Assembly: GCA_022605405.1 (NCBI GenBank)
Contig: JABYQQ010000013.1
Location: 1,426,001 to 1,490,000 of the forward strand
Direction: 5' to 3'
Origin: Earliella scabrosa
Lineage: Eukaryota; Basidiomycota; Agaricomycetes; Polyporales; Polyporaceae
DNA: 64,000 nt
Shown: positions 58,125 through 64,000 of the stretch, one piece after another
Layout of the letters: each line of letters begins with the position of its first letter
Position numbering within the stretch: position 1 is the stretch's first letter
Program-made: the position numbers and the translations under genes
Notes under the pieces: generated by a model
The model's database searches: none
The model's input: the letters and a program-made list of their open reading frames with translations, nothing else
Told to the model about the DNA's origin: nothing

Positions 58125-59609
58125 GGTGAGATTTGAGAGCAGCCCCCAGGCCTATGGACGTGGAGGAAAAGGGTCGACGGCGATAGAAGGGGAGAACAAG
58201 GTATGGCGGGAGAGATTAACAGGGACGGCCAGTTTGCTGAAATAGTTCCGGCTCTGGCCAGGTTCTCCCTAGGACGAACATTCGGGCTCGGCATCTGCGC
58301 CCAACTGCTTCTTCACGAATGCTTGGGAAGGCACCATGCGTCCTCAGGCTGTTGGCATGCAGTGTCGCCGGATCTCCGAGTCGACTGACAGGCCCGAGTG
58401 CGGCGAGGCGGGCTGCGCTGGTCCTGAAAATCTGATGCGAACAAACGTTGCGTTCGCGCATGTTGTCAAGATGGTCCAGACGGTCTAGTCCGACACTTGT
58501 GGGCGTATGTGGGCTCGCGTGAGATGCGCCCAGAGGGTGAGCCTGGGTGAGCGCGATTCGGACTCCTTGGCCCTATCGCGGTACTAAGTAAGTATCGCCA
58601 CTTACGCGCGATTGGCGTGTTCGGGCGGCTAAAGTCACATTCCGCCTCCGATGTTGGACTTTTGAAACTCCGTCCTGCACGGATCCTTCGACATTCACCT
58701 GAGTCTTTCTCAGGAACGGTGGTGTTTGCTGCACGTTCAACAGATGACAGAGGTACGAATCATGAACTCTCAGTCTTGGGGCTCTGTGAATCTTGCACAA
58801 TCGGTGACTTTTCGTCGACGGTCGAAGGCTGATTCGGCGCTCGGGCTCCCTCTCTAGGCGCCCGAACCATCCCTGTGGCGGTGAACGCTGAACGTTGTCG
58901 CTCCTCTGACTCCATCTTACAGGCATTGGGAGTGAAGAGTTCTATGGACAGAAGCTCTCACTTTCTCGGAATTGGACAGATCCCGGACAACGGAAGGACT
59001 CGGACATGCGACGAGGGACCCTCCAGTGTCCTGCTAGTGGTAGCATCATCATTATGGTGTGACCAATCGCAAAGTGAGTGACATGGCACTGCCAGCATGC
59101 TTCGCCCAAATCTGCGAAGCTCAGGAAGCTACCCACCCCCCGATGTATCGCCGTCAGCGCCCGGAAGAAAGTTGTGACCAACAAGACACAGCAAGTACTA
59201 GCAAATACTAGCAAATACGCGTAGCTCCTAGACATGACCCGGGGAAGCGGCACGACTAGTGTGAGTGATCATCGCTTCAGAGCCAACGACCCTTCATGCA
59301 CTCGCGCAGAGCCTCCATGAATTTTTGGAGACAGGTGTGTATTTACGAAACGCCACTTGGCCGTAGCCCTTTGCCGGCGGACGTCACCCAAAACCTATGG
59401 CTCTTGAGCCCCAGTGTTCCATTACCACTGGCACCTTGTCTACATGTTGCAGCGCGACGCCGACGCCCACTACCCTCCTCCTCCTCCCACAAATGTTCCC
59501 GCGTTTTCATAAAGGGGGAAGAGCCCTCCACCTCTCGTCAGTGCCCGCTTCACCCTCGCTCATAGCACCTGGCATTCGTTCACTCCCATCCTCAAACCCT
59601 CCTTCTACA
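58125..59609 (+). other. Divergent intergenic region between aldehyde dehydrogenase 2 and DUF6534 F
   Basis: About 1.5 kb with no recognised gene. A short triple repeat AGCAAATACT/ACTAGCAAAT lies at about 59191-59218. Confidence 0.4.
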
Positions 59610-61732
59610 ATGGCGGCAATACTACCTCCTGTGGCAATCATAGCTTCCATCGAGGAGCTGCTCACATGCACGCTGATTGGAGGATTGTTGTCGACGCTGT
59701 ACGTCTTTCGCACGACTTATGTGACTAGCATCCATGCTAAACATCTCTACAGCGTCTACGGCATCACAGTCCTGCAGACTTACATATACTACAAGAACTA
59801 CAAAAAGGATCCTATCGCTACCAAGGTCTTGGTAAGAAACGACCTGTTGCGCTTGTTTCATCAGCTCATATGATGCTTCCAGGTTGGCGTGCTCTTGTAA
59901 GCTTCCATGGTTTACGTTTTGCTGGGTGTGCAGGCTGACACCGTCCAGTGTCCTTGACTCGACCACGACCGCTCTCGTATTCTATGGCCTCTACGATTAT
60001 CTAGTAGGGCACTTCATGGCGCCCGTAGAGAATTACTTCGTAATCAACCCGTAAGTCATTAGGCAACTTACCCCATTCGCTCTGACGTATCGTCTCTGAC
60101 CCACCCGACAGGACTTTCGTGGTGGGTGTATCCTGGTCTTGAGTTCTCCGGTGATTTTAACGTTAAGTGTGTCTTTTGCCAGTGGGAACATGGTTTAGCG
60201 GTATGTCCATTCCACCGAAACCTCACATGTTGATACCGACATGCCCCAGGTAGTCATCGGCGCGCTCGTGCAAGTGTACGTTTTTTCCTTCTTGCACATG
60301 GAACGGTGTAGCTGAGAGCTCACTCATTGTAGTTTTTTCGCATGCCGGCTTTGGTACTGTGCGTGCTCTGCCTCTGCTGACGGCATCGCCAAATAATTGT
60401 GATCTTTCCAATTGCCACTCCCAGATAGCAGGAATAGGTATCTCATAGGGGCAATCGTGAGTAATGGATGAGCAAGAGGTTAGTACTTGAGACTGACACA
60501 GGTCTATAGTTGGGATCGGCTCTGGCAGGTCTCGGTAGGTGGCTATTTGCATACCCTACGTCATGCTTTCTCAATAATGTCTTGCGCCGGGCTTTTGCAC
60601 CCCTCCGCCAGGTCCTGGCTTGGGTACGTTCAATCACATCTCACAAAGCTTTCTGACAGCGCTCAATCGTCTCCGCCCAGCCCTCACTATCTATACGTAC
60701 GCACTTGTGCTTGTGTTTGAGGTTCTCGCTCATACGCCGTATGTATAGAGGCCAGCATGCTCGTCTTGATATCATCGGATCGGTCACCATACGTATCCTC
60801 GCTGGATTCGCGAACGGCTTCAGTGTAATCAGCGACATATTGATCGCGGCCGGGCTGTGCTACTATCTCAGCACCGGAAGGACGGGGTTCAAAAGGCAAG
60901 TCCGTACCATGGCCCTTTCCTTGGCCACATCCATTTCATTCTCTGACGAAGACAAAATAGCACGGACACAATGATTGATCGGCTCATGGCCTACGCGATC
61001 CAGCGAGGAGCACTCACGACGTGAGTGCATCCCCTCTCATGCTCTCTCGATCTATCCACACGATTCACTCTACCGTCGTTCCCTTAGATTATTCCAGGCT
61101 GGCCATATGATCATGGTATGCAGTCAAGCAACCCTCTCAATAGATCGTAACCCTCAACGTCTCTCTCACAGAATCTCTCATTCCCAACCCGGTCACTCTA
61201 TCTCCCATTCTCGTTGATGGCCGGCAAGTGTAAGTGGTTCCAACACATCCCGTGCGTCAGTCTGTCCCATCATTATCTGTAGCATACTGCAACACCCTTC
61301 TCGCAACGTGAGTCTCATCATTACCTTGTGTGCAATCGGCAGACATAACAAAACTCGGCGGTCTACAGTCTTAACGTGCGCAAGTCAGTCAGGAACAAGG
61401 CCCAGCAAGACGCATACCTGGAGCCGGGCTCCCACATCCTCGCCTCGATCCCGCGTAGCACCGACATGCACTACCAGAGTCCCGGGCAAACGGGTCTCGG
61501 GTCCGTACGTGCTTCTCTTCTATATTCCCCATGCGGAGAATTGTCAATACTCACGATTGCGCCAGCCCACCAGCAACGAGCCGGACTCTGCGCTCTCTTC
61601 CAGCAAGTGTCATGTGAGTGTTTCCCGGTCGACCGTGCTCGCTCGCTACTCACGGTTCGGATTGCACTGCAGGCCTCGACAATCATCATCGACCACGATT
61701 TCGACCTGAAGCGGGGTGACAGCAAGGTGTAA
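59610..61732 (+). CDS. DUF6534 multi-span membrane protein F (divergent, canonical type)
   Basis: More typical of the wider DUF6534 family than A-E. The start at 59610 gives MAAILPPVAIIASIEELLTC then TLIGGLLSTL, joined to YGITVLQTYIYYKNYKKDP with no micro-exon between. Later blocks are VLDSTTTALVFYGLYDYLV, FVINP, SVTIRILAGFANGFSVISDI, LIAAGLCYYLSTGRTGFKR, IDRLMAYAIQRGALTT and the hallmark CNTLLATLNVRKSVRN. The tail exons read QQDAYLEPGSHI and SPTSNEPDSALSSSKCH, ending HDFDLKRGDSKV at 61732. Lacking the micro-exon and tiny last exon, it is probably an older branch and not part of the recent local duplications. It lies head to head with aldehyde dehydrogenase 2. Function unknown. Confidence 0.82.
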
Positions 61733-64000
61733 TCCGTGGTTCCGACATAGACCAACTACTCTAGCGTACGAGTGCGACGTGAGCTGCAAAGAAGCCGGAT
61801 GCACGGATGAAGTAGAGTCTCAACGAGGATGCAGGGAGTTGGGGCCAAATAACACTGTTATCTCCGTTGTGTTCTCTTGGCGAGCACAGTATGCAGATAT
61901 CAGCTAGGCAGACATGATGGCAACGACCCCGAGAGATCAGAACTACGACTCCCGACTCGCAAGTTGGATCACCAATCGCAGCTCCATCAGAATGCACACC
62001 GAACGGCGACGCCGCACCTGCCCGCCCACCGTAGTCGGCGTGCACCTGAGCGCCCCCTTCCTTCAGCATGCGCGATCCACATCCGAGTCTGCGACCCTGT
62101 AATACATCGGCGGTGATTGGGCGCAAGTGGTACTTCGAATTCACGGCGATCGTGCAGATTCAGCAGCAATCAGACCACCGAAGCAGGGGACGATCCTATG
62201 ATGCGGTGACTAGTCGGTACTACTAAGGTACATACTACATAGGCACTGATCATGAGCGGTCCGCCCAAGCACCTACAACGGCCGCGGGCTACATCCTAGT
62301 ACCGAACGTGACAGGACTCCCCAGTCCGCATCTGCTGTAATGGCTTGCAAGTTGCTGCTGGACTTCTTGTGAGAGCGATCGCTGCGTCCCCGATTGCGAG
62401 AAGAAGCTGCCAAGGGACAAGTATTTTCCGTCGCCTCAGCTCGATAACCCCTCGAGTTGCGGGCAGGGTTCTTATTCGGCTGATGCAGATGAGGGGAAGC
62501 CTGGAGCAGAATGGCCTATGTAGATGTCTAACCTGATTGGCGTAGTATCAAATGGGCGTCGACGTGATCCCACTGACCGGCATACAGGGTCAGTGAGACT
62601 CAAGAGGATGATCATGGGCTCATCACTCAGTATGTACTTAACCCTGTTGCGAGATGATTGCTGCGGGCGCGCCGTCTTGGTGGTACAAATGCCCGCAGCC
62701 CTGGTCCTTCAAGCACCCAGCCAGGTGTAGCCGCCGAAATGGAGCGCGCATGCAAGTACCTGAGACCTCGTTAACGATCATCTTGTGTGTAGACTGGTGG
62801 CGGAGACCAATGGCTTACGGAATCTGTGATCCGTCAAGAGACGATATGCTACAGCAAACATGATACACGGGCAGGCAAACCGACCAACCCCGGGGTGTCC
62901 TCACGAGGGATGTCCTGGGAGTTAAATTGCTCTAGCCCCGGTGCAATTTTGAAGATTGTGGGCTGGGGATGAATCGGCCGAATCTAACTCCCGGGTCAGA
63001 TCCGAATTCCGCCCCAGGACAGACTGTCTTGGTCACGTGTTGATGTCAGGTACGTCCCGCCATTGTCACGCCTCTCGCTCGCGCGCGGGGTTCGCGCGCG
63101 GGTCGTCGCGCGCGGGTCGTCGCGCGCGGGTTGTCGCGCGCGCACATTATTTGCTCTCGTCCTTCCACGCAGCCTTGTGGCAGTAGCGCATGTATGCATT
63201 CGGATACACTAGTATATATACATACAATTCCCAACAATTACAGTCAAAATGTACGGACGCACGCACGCAATCTACGGCGCATGGAAACCGATGAAACAGG
63301 CCACTTACCAGAGACTCATACACAGCCGCCTGGTAGATGATGCCATGATGGGCCGACGATGCACGGTCCCACATGTAGGTCCAAGTCAGCACTCATTCAT
63401 GTCCGGAATTGATGGAGCTTACTTACAGAACATAGATCCAGGACTTCGGCGATGGGGTTGGATGGGATGAGACAGTGAGGTGAGGTGAGCAAGAGAGACG
63501 TACCATAGCCGTGAGGGCGGACCATGGTCGTGAGGGGGCACCATAGTGGTGAGGGCGTTCTGGCCATGGAAGAGCGGATTAGTGTTATGGCGGCAGTCTC
63601 ATACGAAACGCAACTTACACATATGATGCACTGCACTAGCAGTGAACGAGTAGTGGCAGGGTTGCTCTCACGTGCGCGACGGAGCATCTTCCAGGGTCTG
63701 TGGGCAAAGGTCAATGGACGGGACATAAGGAGGGGACCAGGGGCTCACTGCATGCTGGACAGCGTTGACGTCGAAGGTCAAGGAGCTGCAACCATGACGA
63801 CGACAGCAGATGGACGTGAGCTCATAGAAATGTACTCGATGCCGTTCCGTTCACGTACCTCTGGCACGTTTTGCCAAACGAGGGAGCGAGGAAGCCCGCA
63901 CCTCACTTGCTCTCCTGCCGTCCGACGCCTCAAATCTTGGCTGCCTTGAGTCTCCACAAACATGAGACGGTGCTGGACGAGGACGCACCTTGTGAGACTG
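61733..64000 (+). other. Stretch without a secure gene to the window edge
   Basis: No family-level resemblance found. At about 63500-63960 there are open frames on both strands, and a minus-strand gene entering from outside the window cannot be excluded. A CG-rich tandem repeat is present at 63079-63143. Confidence 0.3.
63079..63143. repeat. CG-rich tandem repeat (14-bp unit)
   Basis: About four and a half copies of the unit CGCGCGCGGGTCGT, with small changes (GGTT, GGGTTGT) at the edges. It is nearly all C and G with very high CpG content. It lies in non-coding DNA. Confidence 0.8.

Noticed and set aside
1..64000. tRNA, rRNA, CRISPR arrays and intact transposons
   Set aside because: I looked for tRNA-like T-loops, reverse transcriptase or transposase motifs and regular spaced repeats, and found nothing I could support. 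A covariance-model or repeat-library search could still find diverged copies.

Overview
The window looks like nuclear chromosomal DNA of a filamentous basidiomycete, probably a wood-associated agaricomycete. Nearly every gene is split by many short introns of about 50-60 bases. Conserved eukaryotic housekeeping genes (UBA3, RCL1, NPR2, ECM2/RBM22, a GCIP-family gene) are mixed with families typically expanded in these fungi: GMC oxidoreductases, DUF6534 membrane proteins, a P450, a UbiA prenyltransferase, aldehyde dehydrogenases and an SDR. I saw no rRNA, tRNA, CRISPR array or intact transposon. All splice models are hand-read from splice signals and comparison between paralogues inside the window.

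Layout. 0.2-3.6 kb: divergent housekeeping pair UBA3(-)/RCL1(+). 4.7-7.5 kb: secreted GMC oxidoreductase 1 (+). 8.4-10.6 kb: cytochrome P450 (+). 10.6-13.0 kb: no secure gene. 13.0-14.1 kb: UbiA prenyltransferase (-). 15.2-18.1 kb: GMC 3 (-), head to head with DUF6534 gene A (+, 19.7-21.3 kb). 21.6-25.4 kb: housekeeping pair NPR2(-)/ECM2(+). 25.5-28.4 kb: secreted GMC 2 (-), head to head with DUF6534 B (+, 30.0-31.5 kb). 32.4-33.9 kb: DUF6534 C (-), head to head with GMC 4 (+, 35.7-38.5 kb). 39.1-40.8 kb: DUF6534 D (-). About 42.9-43.1 kb: a frameshifted UbiA remnant. 44.8-47.3 kb: tail-anchored aldehyde dehydrogenase 1 (+). 47.5-48.7 kb: GCIP-like gene (+). 50.7-52.4 kb: DUF6534 E (+). 52.6-53.1 kb: small conserved hypothetical (-). 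54.1-55.5 kb: SDR (+). 55.7-58.1 kb: aldehyde dehydrogenase 2 (-). 59.6-61.7 kb: divergent DUF6534 F (+). 61.7-64.0 kb: no secure gene, with a CG-rich 14-bp tandem repeat.

The accessory genes suggest an alcohol/aldehyde oxidation neighbourhood: four GMC flavo-oxidases (two secreted, two probably intracellular), two membrane-anchored aldehyde dehydrogenases, an SDR and a P450. Six multi-membrane-spanning DUF6534 genes are interleaved with them. Three times a GMC gene and a DUF6534 gene lie head to head over a 1.5-1.8 kb gap. This recurrence is the best candidate here for an undescribed functional module; its role is inference. The families also share unusual gene structures: a 13-base micro-exon and a tiny terminal exon in five DUF6534 paralogues, and 12- and 7-base micro-exons in both aldehyde dehydrogenases.
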